Assembly (NCBI RefSeq): GCF_026410085.1
Contig: NZ_CP112866.1
Coordinates: forward strand, 5,561,456-5,625,455
DNA: 64,000 nt
DNA from: Pseudomonas quebecensis
GTDB lineage: Bacteria > Pseudomonadota > Gammaproteobacteria > Pseudomonadales > Pseudomonadaceae
Direction: 5' to 3'
The position numbers were made by a program, and so were the translations under genes. Below the pieces are notes generated by a model. That model was not told the origin of the DNA, ran no database searches, and saw nothing but the letters and a program-made list of their open reading frames with translations. Positions 1-10,122 of the stretch are shown in pieces. The number at the start of each line of letters is the position of its first letter. Within the stretch, counting starts at the first letter, position 1.

Positions 1-150
1 GCCGAAGAAGGCAACGACCACCACCAGATTGATATCCATGTAACCACGGAACGCCAGAAAGCCTGCGAGCACCAGAATGGTTTCGCCTTCGAAGAAGGTG
101 CCGAGGAAGAGGGCAAAGTAGCCGAAGTCATGCAGAAATTGTTGAAGCAT
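1..150 (-). CDS. DedA family membrane protein, N-terminal part (runs off window)
   Basis: Only the first 50 codons lie in the window; the gene continues past position 1. The visible N-terminus (MLQQFLHDFGYFALFLGTFF, then EGETILVLAGFLAFRGYMDI) is the typical start of DedA/SNARE-associated inner-membrane proteins. These begin with an amphipathic stretch, then a re-entrant segment carrying the conserved E-G-E motif. The family (YqjA, YghB, DedA) supports envelope homeostasis and is proposed to move undecaprenyl phosphate or other lipids, often coupled to proton motive force. The gene is divergent from hemB across about 200 bases. Which DedA paralogue this is cannot be told from 50 residues. Confidence 0.8.
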   Translation of the reverse strand, partial: MLQQFLHDFGYFALFLGTFFEGETILVLAGFLAFRGYMDINLVVVVAFFG

Positions 151-336
151 GGTCTGGGTGCTGGCGAAATGAACGCGCAGCCTACGCCTTCGCGAACATT
201 CATGAAAGTATCGAGATGTGTCACGAAGTGAACAATTCCTACGGAAACGACGAATGCGACTACAGGTCGCATCGATAAGCACAACTGTCATTCCTTCGTC
301 ATAATGGCCGCTTATAACTGCAACGCTCGCCCGTGA

Positions 337-1371
<1,035 letters not shown>

Positions 1372-1389
1372 CCCTCACAGGAACACTCG

Positions 1390-3612
1390 ATGAATACCGA
1401 AGGACTCTCCGAAGTTGCCGTAAAAGACGCCCACCCGGTGGTGGAGCAAGTCACCGAGACGCCGCCGGAACATGAGCCGCTCGCCCCCGTCGTCGCCGCT
1501 GAAGTGCCGGTGCCGGCCCCGGTGGCGCCGGTGGTCAACCTGGATGACAGCAGCCTGTACATCCACCGCGAGCTGTCGCAACTGCAATTCAACATCCGCG
1601 TGCTGGAGCAGGCGCTGGATGAGTCCTACCCCTTGCTGGAGCGGCTGAAATTCCTGCTGATCTTCTCCAGCAACTTGGATGAGTTCTTCGAGATCCGCGT
1701 CGCCGGCCTCAAGAAACAAATCACCTTCGCCCGTGAACAGGCGGGTGCCGACGGTTTGCAGCCGCACCAGGCCCTGGCGCGCATCAGTGAGCTGGTCCAC
1801 GGCCATGTGGATCGCCAATACGCGATCCTCAACGATATTCTGCTGCCGGAACTGGAAAAACATCAGGTCCGCTTTATCCGTCGCCGGCACTGGACCACCA
1901 AGATCAAGACCTGGGTGCGTCGCTACTTCCGCGACGAAATCGCGCCGATCATCACCCCCATCGGCCTCGACCCCACGCACCCGTTCCCGTTGCTGGTCAA
2001 CAAGAGCTTGAACTTCATCGTCGAACTGGAAGGCATCGACGCCTTCGGTCGCGACTCCGGCCTGGCGATCATCCCGGCGCCGCGCTTGCTGCCACGGATC
2101 ATTAAGGTACCGGAAGAGGTGGGGGGCGCTGGCGACAACTATGTATTCCTGTCGTCGATGATCCACGCCCACGCCGATGACCTGTTCCAGGGCATGAAGG
2201 TCAAGGGCTGCTACCAGTTCCGCCTGACCCGTAACGCCGACCTGGCGCTGGATTCCGAAGATGTCGAAGACTTGGCGCGCGCGTTGCGCGGCGAGCTGTT
2301 TTCGCGGCGTTACGGCGATGCGGTGCGTCTGGAAGTGGCCGATACCTGCCCCAAGCACCTGTCGGACTACCTGCTCAAGCAGTTCAACCTGGGCGAGAGC
2401 GAGCTGTACCAGGTCAATGGCCCGGTCAACCTCACGCGCCTGTTCAGCATCACCGGCCTGGACAGCCACCCGGAGCTGCAATACACGCCATTCACTCCGC
2501 AGATCCCCAAGCTGTTGCAAAACAGCGAGAACATTTTCAGCGTGGTGAGCAAGCAGGACATTCTGCTGCTGCACCCCTTCGAGTCGTTTACGCCGGTGGT
2601 CGACCTGCTGCGTCAGGCCGCCAAAGACCCCCATGTATTGGCGGTGCGTCAGACCCTGTACCGCTCCGGCGCCAATTCGGAAATCGTCGATGCGCTGGTA
2701 GACGCCGCGCGTAACGGCAAGGAAGTCACCGCTGTTATCGAACTGCGTGCGCGGTTCGACGAAGAGTCCAACCTGCAACTGGCCAGCCGCCTGCAGGCCG
2801 CAGGCGCGGTGGTGATCTACGGTGTGGTGGGCTTCAAGACCCACGCCAAGATGATGCTGATTCTGCGTCGCGAGGCCGGTGAAATCGTGCGCTATGCCCA
2901 CTTGGGTACGGGTAACTACCACGCCGGCAACGCCAAGCTCTACACCGACTACAGCCTGCTGACCTCCGACGACGCCTTGTGCGAAGACGTCGGCAAGTTG
3001 TTCAGCCAGCTGATCGGCATGGGCAAGACCTTGCGCATGAAAAAGCTGCTGCATGCGCCGTTTACGCTGAAAAAGGGCATGCTCGACATGATTGCCCGCG
3101 AAACCCAGTTCGCCCTCGACGGCAAGCCGGCGCACATCATTGCCAAGTTCAACTCGCTGACCGACCCGAAAATCATTCGTGCGCTGTACAAGGCCAGTCA
3201 ATCCGGCGTGCGCATCGACCTGGTGGTGCGTGGCATGTGCTGCCTGCGTCCGGGGATCGTTGGGGTTTCGCACAACATCCATGTGCGGTCGATCATTGGC
3301 CGCTTCCTGGAACACACCCGCGTGTTCTACTTCCTCAACGGCGGCGAAGAGCAGATGTTCCTCTCCAGCGCCGACTGGATGGAGCGCAACCTCGATAAGC
3401 GCGTCGAGACCTGTTTCCCGGTGGAAGGCAAGAAGCTGATCATGCGGGTCAAGAAGGAGCTGGAAAGTTATCTGACCGATAACACTCACAGCTGGAGCCT
3501 ACAGTCCGACGGGCGCTATGTGCGCAACACCCCGACCGGCAACCAGAACCCGCGCAGCGCGCAGGCGACGTTGTTGGAGAAGTTGGGTAGCCCGATTCTG
3601 GCGGTGAACTAG
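1390..3612 (+). CDS. ppk: Polyphosphate kinase 1
   Basis: Makes inorganic polyphosphate reversibly from ATP. The 740 residues carry the PPK1 N-terminal helical domain after a roughly 45-residue Pro/Ala-rich extension, then the head domain and two phospholipase-D-like catalytic halves. The autophosphorylated histidine is expected at H485 in [10 protein letters not shown]. The second catalytic half ([17 protein letters not shown], then [13 protein letters not shown]) is intact. The gene follows hemB closely and converges on ppx, a neighbourhood conserved in pseudomonads. The low-complexity N-terminal extension (roughly residues 12-45) is longer than in the E. coli enzyme. Confidence 0.97.
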   Translation: MNTEGLSEVAVKDAHPVVEQVTETPPEHEPLAPVVAAEVPVPAPVAPVVNLDDSSLYIHRELSQLQFNIRVLEQALDESYPLLERLKFLLIFSSNLDEFFEIRVAGLKKQITFAREQAGADGLQPHQALARISELVHGHVDRQYAILNDILLPELEKHQVRFIRRRHWTTKIKTWVRRYFRDEIAPIITPIGLDPTHPFPLLVNKSLNFIVELEGIDAFGRDSGLAIIPAPRLLPRIIKVPEEVGGAGDNYVFLSSMIHAHADDLFQGMKVKGCYQFRLTRNADLALDSEDVEDLARALRGELFSRRYGDAVRLEVADTCPKHLSDYLLKQFNLGESELYQVNGPVNLTRLFSITGLDSHPELQYTPFTPQIPKLLQNSENIFSVVSKQDILLLHPFESFTPVVDLLRQAAKDPHVLAVRQTLYRSGANSEIVDALVDAARNGKEVTAVIELRARFDEESNLQLASRLQAAGAVVIYGVVGFKTHAKMMLILRREAGEIVRYAHLGTGNYHAGNAKLYTDYSLLTSDDALCEDVGKLFSQLIGMGKTLRMKKLLHAPFTLKKGMLDMIARETQFALDGKPAHIIAKFNSLTDPKIIRALYKASQSGVRIDLVVRGMCCLRPGIVGVSHNIHVRSIIGRFLEHTRVFYFLNGGEEQMFLSSADWMERNLDKRVETCFPVEGKKLIMRVKKELESYLTDNTHSWSLQSDGRYVRNTPTGNQNPRSAQATLLEKLGSPILAVN

Positions 3613-3632
3613 CAGACAATACGGTCTGAAAA

Positions 3633-3659
3633 TGAGGGAGGGGGCAAGCCCCCTCTCAC
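3633..3659. repeat. Single REP-like palindrome between ppk and ppx
   Basis: A G-rich/C-rich palindrome (core GGGGGCAAGCCCCC with flanking GAGGGA and CTCTCA) sits in the 65-base gap between the convergent ppk and ppx genes. It belongs to the same repeat family as the paired copies at 38245, 59705 and 60489. It may also act as a bidirectional terminator, although no long T-run follows. Confidence 0.7.
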
Positions 3660-3677
3660 ATTTATTTTCGGTGTTCT

Positions 3678-5180
3678 CTAGCGCAGGTTCAGACTGAACC
3701 CCACCCGCGTCAGCCACTCCGCTTCCTGGGCAAAATCGGCCTGGGTCAACTGGTTTTCATCCAGCCAGCCTTTGGGGAACATGACTTCCAGGCTGTCGCC
3801 ATCGGCCCGCAGTTTTACCTGGGGCATTTCCTGGGTACCGCGGATGTGGTGGAACAGGATCGCAAAGCGCAGCAGCACGCACAGTCGAATCAGTTTGATG
3901 CCATCGTCACCGAACTCCGCGAATTTGTCCTTGGGGATATTACGGCGATGGCCGCGCACCAGCAGCGCGAGCATCTGCTGGTCTTCCCGGGAGAAGCCGG
4001 CCAGGTCCGAGTGCTCGATCAGGTAAGCGCCGTGCTTGTGGTAATGGTAGTGAGCGATATCCAGGCCCACCTCATGCACCTTCGCCGCCCAACCCAGCAG
4101 TTCGCGCCAGACGCCGTCCTGCAGGTCCCAGTCCTCGGCCACCTGGTCGAAGGCATGCAGCGCCTTGCGTTCAACACGGGCCGCTTGCTCCAGGTCGACG
4201 TGATAACGCTCCATCAATGAGCTGAGGGTGCGTTCGCGCACGTCTTCATGGTGGTGGCGCCCCAGCAGGTCATACAGCACGCCTTCGCGCAGGGCGCCGT
4301 CGCAATGATCCATGCGTTGCAGTTCGAGGGCGTCGAAAATCGCCTCCAGAATCGCCAGGCCGGCCGGGAAAATCGTGCGGCGGTCGGGTTTGATGCCATC
4401 GAAGTCGATCTTCTCGGCATCCCCCAGCTTGAACAGCTTGCGCTTGAGCCACGCCAGGCCTTCGGCGTTGACCTCGCCGGTGCCATGCCCACCCGCCTTG
4501 AGGGCCAGGCCGATGGCGCGGATGGTGCCGGACGAGCCGATCGCCTCATCCCAGGTCAAGCGGTGCAGCGCGTGCTCGATGCTCATGATCTCCAGGCGCG
4601 CCGCCGTGTAGGCCTGGGCGTAGCGCGCCGGGGTGATCTTGCCGTCCTTGAAATAACGTTGGGTGTAGCTGACGCAGCCCATCTGCAGGCTTTCGCGCAG
4701 CAGCGGTTCGAAACGCTGGCCGATGATGAACTCGGTGCTGCCGCCACCGATGTCCGCCACCAGGCGTTTGCCGGGAGTGTCGGCGAGGGTGTGCGACACG
4801 CCGAGGTAGATCAGGCGTGCTTCCTCACGACCGGAGATGACTTCCACCGGGTGGCCGAGAATCTCTTCGGCGCGGCGGATGAACTCGACACGGTTGCGCG
4901 CTTCGCGCAGGGCATTGGTACCGACGATTCGAACGGCGCCCAGCGGCATGCCGTTGATCAATTGAGCAAAGCGCTTGAGACAATCGAGGCCGCGCTGCAT
5001 GGACTCTTCATTGAGCTGGCGGGCATCGTCGATCCCGGCAGCCAGTTGCACTTTCTCGCCGAGCCGTTCGAGGATGCGGATCTCACCGTTCTGGGCCTTG
5101 GCCACGACCATGTGAAAGCTGTTGGAGCCCAGGTCGATGGCGGCGATCAGGGACAGATTCTTGGCTTGGGATTGCGGCAT
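3678..5180 (-). CDS. ppx: Exopolyphosphatase (Ppx/GppA family)
   Basis: Removes terminal phosphates from polyphosphate and opposes ppk. The 500 residues show the actin-like ASKHA fold motifs: phosphate-1 loop [15 protein letters not shown] (residues 13-27), phosphate-2 loop [14 protein letters not shown] (about 140-155) and SSGTIRAIG (about 225-233). An HD-like helical C-terminal domain follows. GppA (pppGpp phosphohydrolase) shares this architecture, so some ppGpp-related activity is possible. Convergence with ppk and the family length favour Ppx. The start is ATG with [19 protein letters not shown]. Confidence 0.94.
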   Translation of the reverse strand: MPQSQAKNLSLIAAIDLGSNSFHMVVAKAQNGEIRILERLGEKVQLAAGIDDARQLNEESMQRGLDCLKRFAQLINGMPLGAVRIVGTNALREARNRVEFIRRAEEILGHPVEVISGREEARLIYLGVSHTLADTPGKRLVADIGGGSTEFIIGQRFEPLLRESLQMGCVSYTQRYFKDGKITPARYAQAYTAARLEIMSIEHALHRLTWDEAIGSSGTIRAIGLALKAGGHGTGEVNAEGLAWLKRKLFKLGDAEKIDFDGIKPDRRTIFPAGLAILEAIFDALELQRMDHCDGALREGVLYDLLGRHHHEDVRERTLSSLMERYHVDLEQAARVERKALHAFDQVAEDWDLQDGVWRELLGWAAKVHEVGLDIAHYHYHKHGAYLIEHSDLAGFSREDQQMLALLVRGHRRNIPKDKFAEFGDDGIKLIRLCVLLRFAILFHHIRGTQEMPQVKLRADGDSLEVMFPKGWLDENQLTQADFAQEAEWLTRVGFSLNLR

Positions 5181-5356
5181 GGTTTGGGGGTCTCGGTCGA
5201 TAACCTGACCATCGTGCCACGATCGACCGCTGACGCCAACGCGTAGCGCTGCGGGAATGTCACAGAGGCGGTCTGTAAGAACTTGCCGTAGGACCTATAG
5301 GTCTTCCTTTCGTAACTCTGTTACGTCTTCGTTCGGTGTCGTAGGAATCTTTTACT

Positions 5357-5383
5357 TTGACGGGTGATAGTGCTGTTTATGAT
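5357..5383 (+). promoter_or_regulatory. Candidate sigma-70 promoter for the pilus cluster
   Basis: TTGACG at 5357-5362 and TATGAT at 5378-5383, separated by 15 bases. Both boxes are close to consensus but the spacer is shorter than the usual 17. If used, transcription would start near 5390 and leave an untranslated leader of about 235 bases before the ATG at 5626. Confidence 0.4.
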
Positions 5384-5558
5384 TTCACCTACAGCTGGAA
5401 GGACAGTGTTCCGTTTGTTGTTTTGTTTAAGCCTACTGCCGTGGGGCTTTAAGCCGACAATTTATTTTTATCACTCCCACAGTTATTGAAGTCTCGTCTT
5501 ATTTTTCGCCCCGTTGCTAAAGGAACAGACTGTCACTCGGCAATTTTGCCGTGGCGTT

Positions 5559-5594
5559 ATTTATTTGTTGTTTTTCCTGATTACAACAATAAAT
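5559..5594 (+). promoter_or_regulatory. Inverted repeat with A-rich AAnAAnAA motif upstream of the pilus subunit gene
   Basis: Arms ATTTATTTGTTGT (5559-5571) and ACAACAATAAAT (5583-5594) pair with one bulged T around an 11-base loop. The right arm contains AACAATAA (5585-5592), which fits the AAnAAnAA pattern of Hfq/Crc target sites in pseudomonads. The element ends about 31 bases before the chosen ATG, so it could be an mRNA stem-loop or a DNA operator. Confidence 0.4.
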
Positions 5595-5625
5595 GCGCCT
5601 GACAACTTTAAGTGACAGGTCAACT

Positions 5626-6285
5626 ATGAAAAGAATTGTTGGATTGACTTTCGGGATCGCATGCCTGGCTGCGGCCCTCAATGCTCACGCAACCACCGGC
5701 GCCGAACTGATCGTCAGGGGTACGATCAAACCGGCCGCATGTAATCTTAGCCTGAGCGCAGGTGGCATTATTGACTACGGCAATATCCCTTCCGGCTCAT
5801 TGCTGCCAACGGCATTCAACCCACTGTCGCCAAAAACCGCGCCCCTGAGTGTCAGTTGCGGCACCACTCCAGCCAAGTTCGGCTTGAGATTCGTCGATCT
5901 GCAGGCCAGCAGCAAGGTGACGGGCATCCTGGGGGATCTGGGTACGGGCTATACCGAGGCGCACAACTATGGCCTGGGCACCGTAGCTGGTCGCAAGACC
6001 GGCGGTTTCGCGATTAACCTCAAGGACCTGCGTACGTCCAGCACCACCCTTTACCCCATCATGCGTGTCGGTACAACGGGTACCTGGCAAAACTCGGACG
6101 GCAAGGTTGCCCAGTCGCCCAGCCAGTACTCGTGGCGCAATGGCGCGACCGTGACTCCGGCGTCGATCACCCAATTGACCGGAACCCTGGAAGTGAGGGC
6201 CGTCATCAATAAGGGGCAGGACTTGGATCTAGGTCGCGATACCGTCATTGATGGGCGTGCGACGCTTGAGCTGAGTTACATCTAA
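5626..6285 (+). CDS. DUF1120-type fimbrial subunit, probable major pilin
   Basis: Predicted secreted subunit of a chaperone-usher pilus. The 219 residues begin with a Sec signal peptide (MKRIVGLTFGIACLAAALNA then HA|TTGAELIV). An immunoglobulin-like pilin fold follows with two cysteines in C-N-L-S-L-S and SVSCGTTPA, about 42 residues apart. The pattern (C-x-LSLS, DYGNI, LRF, FxxNLKDL) matches the DUF1120 family of Pseudomonas, Burkholderia and Bordetella pilus clusters. An upstream in-frame ATG at 5593 would add 11 residues that spoil the signal peptide, so I chose 5626. Chaperone, usher and a second related subunit follow on the same strand. The 3' hairpin at 6296-6342 suggests this gene is expressed above the rest. 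Confidence 0.8.
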   Translation: MKRIVGLTFGIACLAAALNAHATTGAELIVRGTIKPAACNLSLSAGGIIDYGNIPSGSLLPTAFNPLSPKTAPLSVSCGTTPAKFGLRFVDLQASSKVTGILGDLGTGYTEAHNYGLGTVAGRKTGGFAINLKDLRTSSTTLYPIMRVGTTGTWQNSDGKVAQSPSQYSWRNGATVTPASITQLTGTLEVRAVINKGQDLDLGRDTVIDGRATLELSYI

Positions 6286-6295
6286 AAAGCGATTT

Positions 6296-6342
6296 AAAAA
6301 CAGTCGATCAGACACCTTCGGTATTTCTGTTCGACTGTTTTT
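6296..6342 (+). terminator. Intrinsic-type hairpin after the pilin gene
   Basis: Perfect 12-bp arms AAAAACAGTCGA (6296-6307) and TCGACTGTTTTT (6331-6342), with an inner CAGA/TCTG and ACC-TTC-GGT stem, end in a T-run. It lies 10 bases after the pilin stop and 52 before the chaperone start. It therefore looks like a partial terminator inside the operon that would lower chaperone and usher transcription relative to pilin. Confidence 0.8.
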
Positions 6343-6394
6343 GTGTGGGCGCTCGACGGCCAATAGTTAACTTGAACGACGCGGGGAACACTGA

Positions 6395-7111
6395 GTGCTT
6401 AGTCTTTCGATAATAAATAGTGCGCGCGTGTTATGTGCCGGTTTGTGCCTGTGGGTTACCGGCGCTGCGGTAGCTGACGGTATGTTGCCGGAAACTACAA
6501 TAGTTGTGCTTCATGAAGAGCAGGGCGAGGCCACAATCAACATTAAAAATACCGATGCGGCGCCAGCGCTGCTACACGCCGTCATTGAAAACGTGCCCGA
6601 AGACAGGGAAGCGCTGCTGGTGGTGACGCCGCCCATTTCGCGGGTGGAGGCAGGTGAAACCCAGTTGGTGCGCTTCATCAGCACCGCCACGGCGCCTCTG
6701 AAAACCCAGCGGTTGAAGCGCGTGTCTTTCGAAGGTATCCCCCAGGCCCGTGCAGCGGGCGGTGCGACCATCGGTATCACCCTGCGCCAGAATTTACCGC
6801 TGATCCTGCACCCGCGCGGGCTTGCGGTGCACCACTCTCCCTGGGAACTGCTGAAGTGGAAGCGCTCGGCGGAGCAGCTCGTGGTGTCCAATGACAGTGC
6901 CTACGTCGTGCGCCTGGCGCCGGAGGTGCTGCTGCTGCCACACAAGGCCCTGGCGACATTGCCCCGCACTTATATCCTGCCGGGCGAAGTGCTGACGGCA
7001 ACGGTAGAGGGGCGCCTGGAAGGCGTGTCGGCTGTCGAGATCCAGCCGGCCACGGTCTACGGCTTTTCGGCGGACAGTTACCAGGCGTCGGTCAGCGCCG
7101 ACGAGGGTTGA
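6395..7111 (+). CDS. Periplasmic pilus-assembly chaperone (PapD/FimC-like)
   Basis: Caps pilus subunits in the periplasm by donor-strand complementation and delivers them to the usher. The 238 residues have a signal peptide (cleavage likely near AVADG, residues 26-28). The G1-strand region follows (IGITLRQNLPLILHPRGL), then a second Ig-like domain. The N-terminal half contains the conserved VxPPISRVEAGETQLVRF block, where the chaperone signature basic and acidic residues sit. The start is GTG behind a 'gcgggga' ribosome site. The usher begins 7 bases after its stop, so translation is probably coupled. Confidence 0.85.
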   Translation: MLSLSIINSARVLCAGLCLWVTGAAVADGMLPETTIVVLHEEQGEATINIKNTDAAPALLHAVIENVPEDREALLVVTPPISRVEAGETQLVRFISTATAPLKTQRLKRVSFEGIPQARAAGGATIGITLRQNLPLILHPRGLAVHHSPWELLKWKRSAEQLVVSNDSAYVVRLAPEVLLLPHKALATLPRTYILPGEVLTATVEGRLEGVSAVEIQPATVYGFSADSYQASVSADEG

Positions 7112-7118
7112 TCAAGCC

Positions 7119-9620
7119 ATGAGCAACCTGTCGAATAACCGGCGCGCGGCACCTTCCTGGGCGTGTCGACCGAGCCTGCTTGTGGGCGTCGCGACGTTAT
7201 GGAGCTTGCCTGGCGCTGTGCCTGCACTGGAACTGGGCGAGGGATTCGACCTGGCGGCGCTGACCACCCACGGTATTGACCCGAAAGTCTCCGATTACTT
7301 CCGCACGGCGGCGCGTTTTCGCGAAGGTGTCCAGGTGGTCGGCCTGCGGGTCAATGGCAACCCGCTTGGGCTGGTAGATGCTCGTTTCGACGCCCAGGGG
7401 CAGTTGTGCTTTACCGCGGATTTGCTGGATAAGGCCGGGCTGGTCAAGCCCCGCGCCCTCGTTCGAGAAGGGGCCAAGGCGGAGCAGGGCTGTCATGATT
7501 TTCTCGCCGATTTCCCCACCACCATGGTGCGGCTGCGGCCCGGCAGCGATGAAGTCGCATTGGTGGTGCCCACGCAGTCGTTGCGCGAACCGCAATGGGA
7601 GAGCGGGCAGTTCGCCACGGGCGGTGCCGCGGGGTTGTTCAATTATGACGTACAAGGCTTCGATAGCCACTCGCGCAGCGGCACCAGCCAATTCGTGTCG
7701 GCGTATACGGAAGCGGGTTTCAACGTCGGTGACTGGATCGTTCGCAGTCGCCAGTATTACGTTTCCGATAACGGCAAGGCCCGCACCGAGCACCAGAGTG
7801 CCTTTGTGCAGCGGGATATCGCGGCGCTGCAGTCGACTTTTCAAGCCGGTCAGATATCCAGCAATAACCCTCTGTTCGGCGGCCTCCAGCTGTCCGGCGT
7901 GCAGTTCTCGCCGGATGGTCAATCGCGCGTGCCGGCGGGCAGCAACAATGCGGTCGTGGAGGGGCTGGCCCAAAGTCAGTCGCGGATTGAAGTGCGCCAG
8001 TCCGGCGCGTTGATCCACAGCACGCTGGTGCCCCAGGGGCCTTTCCGGCTCACGGGGCTGCCGTTGCTCAACGGCACCAGCGACCTGGAAGTCAGCGTGA
8101 TTGATGTGCGCGGTGGCAAGCGCAGTTTCGTGGTGCCGGCAGCGTCGTTTGCCGGGGCTGCGCCTGCGGCGCCGGGCTATTACTTTTCGTTGGGTAAGGT
8201 GCGTGAGCAGGCCGCTGACGCAGCGCCGCCGCCGGTTGTTGCCATGGGCGGCGGCACCTGGGGCCTGGGGCGCGATTCATCGGCGGGCTTTGGTTTGTTG
8301 AGCACCGAGGACTACTGGTCGGCCGGTGGCACCCTGAGCAGCGTGTTTTTCCAGCGGGTTTCGGTGGGCGCGCGTCATAACCAGTCCCGAGACAGCCTCA
8401 ATGCCATTTCCGGGTCTCGCAGCAGCGTGAGCGTGAGCAGCCCGGTGCATGCCAACATAGACCTCAACCTCAGCGCCACCACCCAGACCCAGGGGTATCG
8501 CGAGGTGCTGGAGGCGGGTCGTCCGGTCAAATCCGGCGACTTGGATTCGCGCTTCAAGAATCAGTACACGGCAGGCGTGAGTTGGCTCGATCCCACGCTG
8601 GGTGCCTTTTCACTTGGCTACACCCGTGGCGCTCAATTTGACGGGCAAGCGGCAGAGCACCTGTTCGCTTCCTGGAACAAGTCGTTCAGATACGCCGACG
8701 TTGGCTTGATCGCCGATTCGCAGGTCGGCGGCACCCGAGCGCGTCGTGACGTCGACACCGGCGACAACCGGCGCGACTCGACGCTCGACGATGACCTGTT
8801 CGTGCGACTGCAGGTCAGCGTGCCGCTGGGTGGGGATCGTCGTGTCAGCAGCTACGTCAGCCGCCGTGGGCAGCAGTCCCGGGCGGGTTCGGCGCTCACC
8901 GAGCGGGTCAACGATTACGTGAACTACGACATAGGCGTGGAGCGTGACCTCAGTGCGCGCGAGCAAACATTGCATGGCCAGTTGAACCTGATGCCACGGT
9001 TTACCCGGATGGGGCTTGGGGTCAGCCACGATTCGCAAGGCAGTACTTATTCCGGGCAGTTGCAAGGCGGTGTCGTCGCTCACGGCGGCGGGGTGACCTT
9101 CTCGCCCTACACCGTGCAGGACACCTTTGGCATTGTCTCGGTCGGCGACATTGGCGCTGCCAGAATCAGCACTCCGCACGGGCCGGTATGGACCGACTTC
9201 AGCGGGCAGGCGGTGATCCCGGGCTTGCCGGCCTATACCGATAGCCGAATCGAAGTGCAGACCCAGTCCCTGCCAAAAAAGGTGGATTTGAAGAACGGCA
9301 CCAAAGTACTCGCCGCCAGCCGCGGCTCGGTCAATAACGTGGCATTCGATGTGGTGAAAGTGCGTCGCATGTTGGTCACCGGTCGCGATGAGCAAGGCCG
9401 ACCGCTGCCTCAGGGGGCTTCGGTGTTCGACAAGAACAACCGCTTCCTGACCAGCGTGGTGGGCGAGGGCATGATTTTCCTGAATGACGCGAACGACTCA
9501 CAGGAACTGCGGGTTTCAGTGTCGCAGGCTGCCACGTGCCTGCTCAAGCTCACGCCCGGCACCCAGCCGGACCATGACAAGTTCTACGAAACGACATCGG
9601 CGGTGTGCCATGGTGGTTAA
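7119..9620 (+). CDS. Outer-membrane fimbrial usher (FimD/PapC family)
   Basis: Forms the outer-membrane pore through which chaperone-bound subunits are polymerised and exported. The 833 residues comprise a signal peptide (to about ALEL, residue 38), a periplasmic N-domain (FRTAARFREGVQVVGLRVN), a large beta-barrel with an internal plug, and a C-terminal domain. That domain has a cysteine pair (AATCLLKL and TSAVCHGG), as in FimD. It lies between the chaperone and the second subunit gene, which starts inside its last codons. Ushers of DUF1120 clusters are usually this length. Confidence 0.92.
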   Translation: MSNLSNNRRAAPSWACRPSLLVGVATLWSLPGAVPALELGEGFDLAALTTHGIDPKVSDYFRTAARFREGVQVVGLRVNGNPLGLVDARFDAQGQLCFTADLLDKAGLVKPRALVREGAKAEQGCHDFLADFPTTMVRLRPGSDEVALVVPTQSLREPQWESGQFATGGAAGLFNYDVQGFDSHSRSGTSQFVSAYTEAGFNVGDWIVRSRQYYVSDNGKARTEHQSAFVQRDIAALQSTFQAGQISSNNPLFGGLQLSGVQFSPDGQSRVPAGSNNAVVEGLAQSQSRIEVRQSGALIHSTLVPQGPFRLTGLPLLNGTSDLEVSVIDVRGGKRSFVVPAASFAGAAPAAPGYYFSLGKVREQAADAAPPPVVAMGGGTWGLGRDSSAGFGLLSTEDYWSAGGTLSSVFFQRVSVGARHNQSRDSLNAISGSRSSVSVSSPVHANIDLNLSATTQTQGYREVLEAGRPVKSGDLDSRFKNQYTAGVSWLDPTLGAFSLGYTRGAQFDGQAAEHLFASWNKSFRYADVGLIADSQVGGTRARRDVDTGDNRRDSTLDDDLFVRLQVSVPLGGDRRVSSYVSRRGQQSRAGSALTERVNDYVNYDIGVERDLSAREQTLHGQLNLMPRFTRMGLGVSHDSQGSTYSGQLQGGVVAHGGGVTFSPYTVQDTFGIVSVGDIGAARISTPHGPVWTDFSGQAVIPGLPAYTDSRIEVQTQSLPKKVDLKNGTKVLAASRGSVNNVAFDVVKVRRMLVTGRDEQGRPLPQGASVFDKNNRFLTSVVGEGMIFLNDANDSQELRVSVSQAATCLLKLTPGTQPDHDKFYETTSAVCHGG

Positions 9621-10122
9621 GCTTAAAACGTTGGGCGGCGCCCTGTTCTTTGCGGCGTTGATGACTCCGGTGGCGCAGGCGCAGGACTGTCGGCTGTCAT
9701 TGAACCAATCGACGCTCGACTACGGTGTGATTCGCCATGAAGCCGTACTGGGCACACGCCTGCTGCACTTGAGTGTCCTGTGTACGCAGCCTTCCGCCAT
9801 TGCCCTGCGTTTCAGCGGCGCGGGCGATGCGGAAGGTTTCCGCTTTGGGCAGCAGGGGCGGTTCCGATTGACGCTTAAACATGCCCAAGTGGACGGGCGC
9901 GCCATCGATTGGTCGGGCGCCCATCTACCCGGTGACTCCAGCGTTGCGCCGTTGCCGCCGGGCCAGGTGCTGGTGGCGCGAGCAGTTGGGAAGCGCTTGA
10001 TCGCCCAGGTCGAAATAGAGGTCGACTTGCCCGCCGACGCCTTGCAGGTACGCAACCATGTAGTGCTGGAGGGGCGTGGCAGCTTCGAACTGGTCAGCCC
10101 GACTGTTCCACTGAGCCGATGA
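9610..10122 (+). CDS. Second DUF1120-like subunit, probable tip or minor pilin
   Basis: 170 residues: signal peptide ending near VAQAQ, then an Ig-like subunit related to the first pilin. The shared pattern is DCRLSLNQSTLDYG for CNLSLSAGGIIDYG, then VLCTQPSAIALRF for VSCGTTPAKFGLRF, then a G-R-F-R-L-T-L strand. It is shorter than the major subunit and carries only the two expected cysteines. The ATG overlaps the usher's last codons by 11 bases, so translation is probably coupled and yields few copies, as suits a tip or terminator subunit. Its 3' end overlaps the convergent ABC ATPase gene by 29 bases. Function is inferred from position and weak similarity. Confidence 0.7.
   Translation: MVVKLKTLGGALFFAALMTPVAQAQDCRLSLNQSTLDYGVIRHEAVLGTRLLHLSVLCTQPSAIALRFSGAGDAEGFRFGQQGRFRLTLKHAQVDGRAIDWSGAHLPGDSSVAPLPPGQVLVARAVGKRLIAQVEIEVDLPADALQVRNHVVLEGRGSFELVSPTVPLSR

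Larger units (their letters stand above)
5181..5625. other. AT-rich leader region between ppx and the pilus cluster
   Basis: 445 bases without a convincing gene, clearly poorer in GC than either flank from about 5330 on. It holds the divergent upstream region of ppx and a long probable 5' leader for the first pilus gene. That leader contains a candidate sigma-70 promoter at 5357-5383 and an inverted repeat at 5559-5594. The base composition fits a horizontally acquired or silenced promoter region, as is common for fimbrial operons. Confidence 0.7.

Noticed and set aside
1375..3489. Long open frame of 704 codons on the minus strand over ppk
   Set aside because: It is a shadow of the GC-rich third-position bias in ppk. 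The product is low-complexity His/Gln/Val-rich with no family features.
5559..5594. Invertible element controlling pilus phase variation
   Set aside because: The inverted repeat arms are only 12-13 bases with an 11-base loop, too close for an invertible promoter, and no recombinase gene is near.
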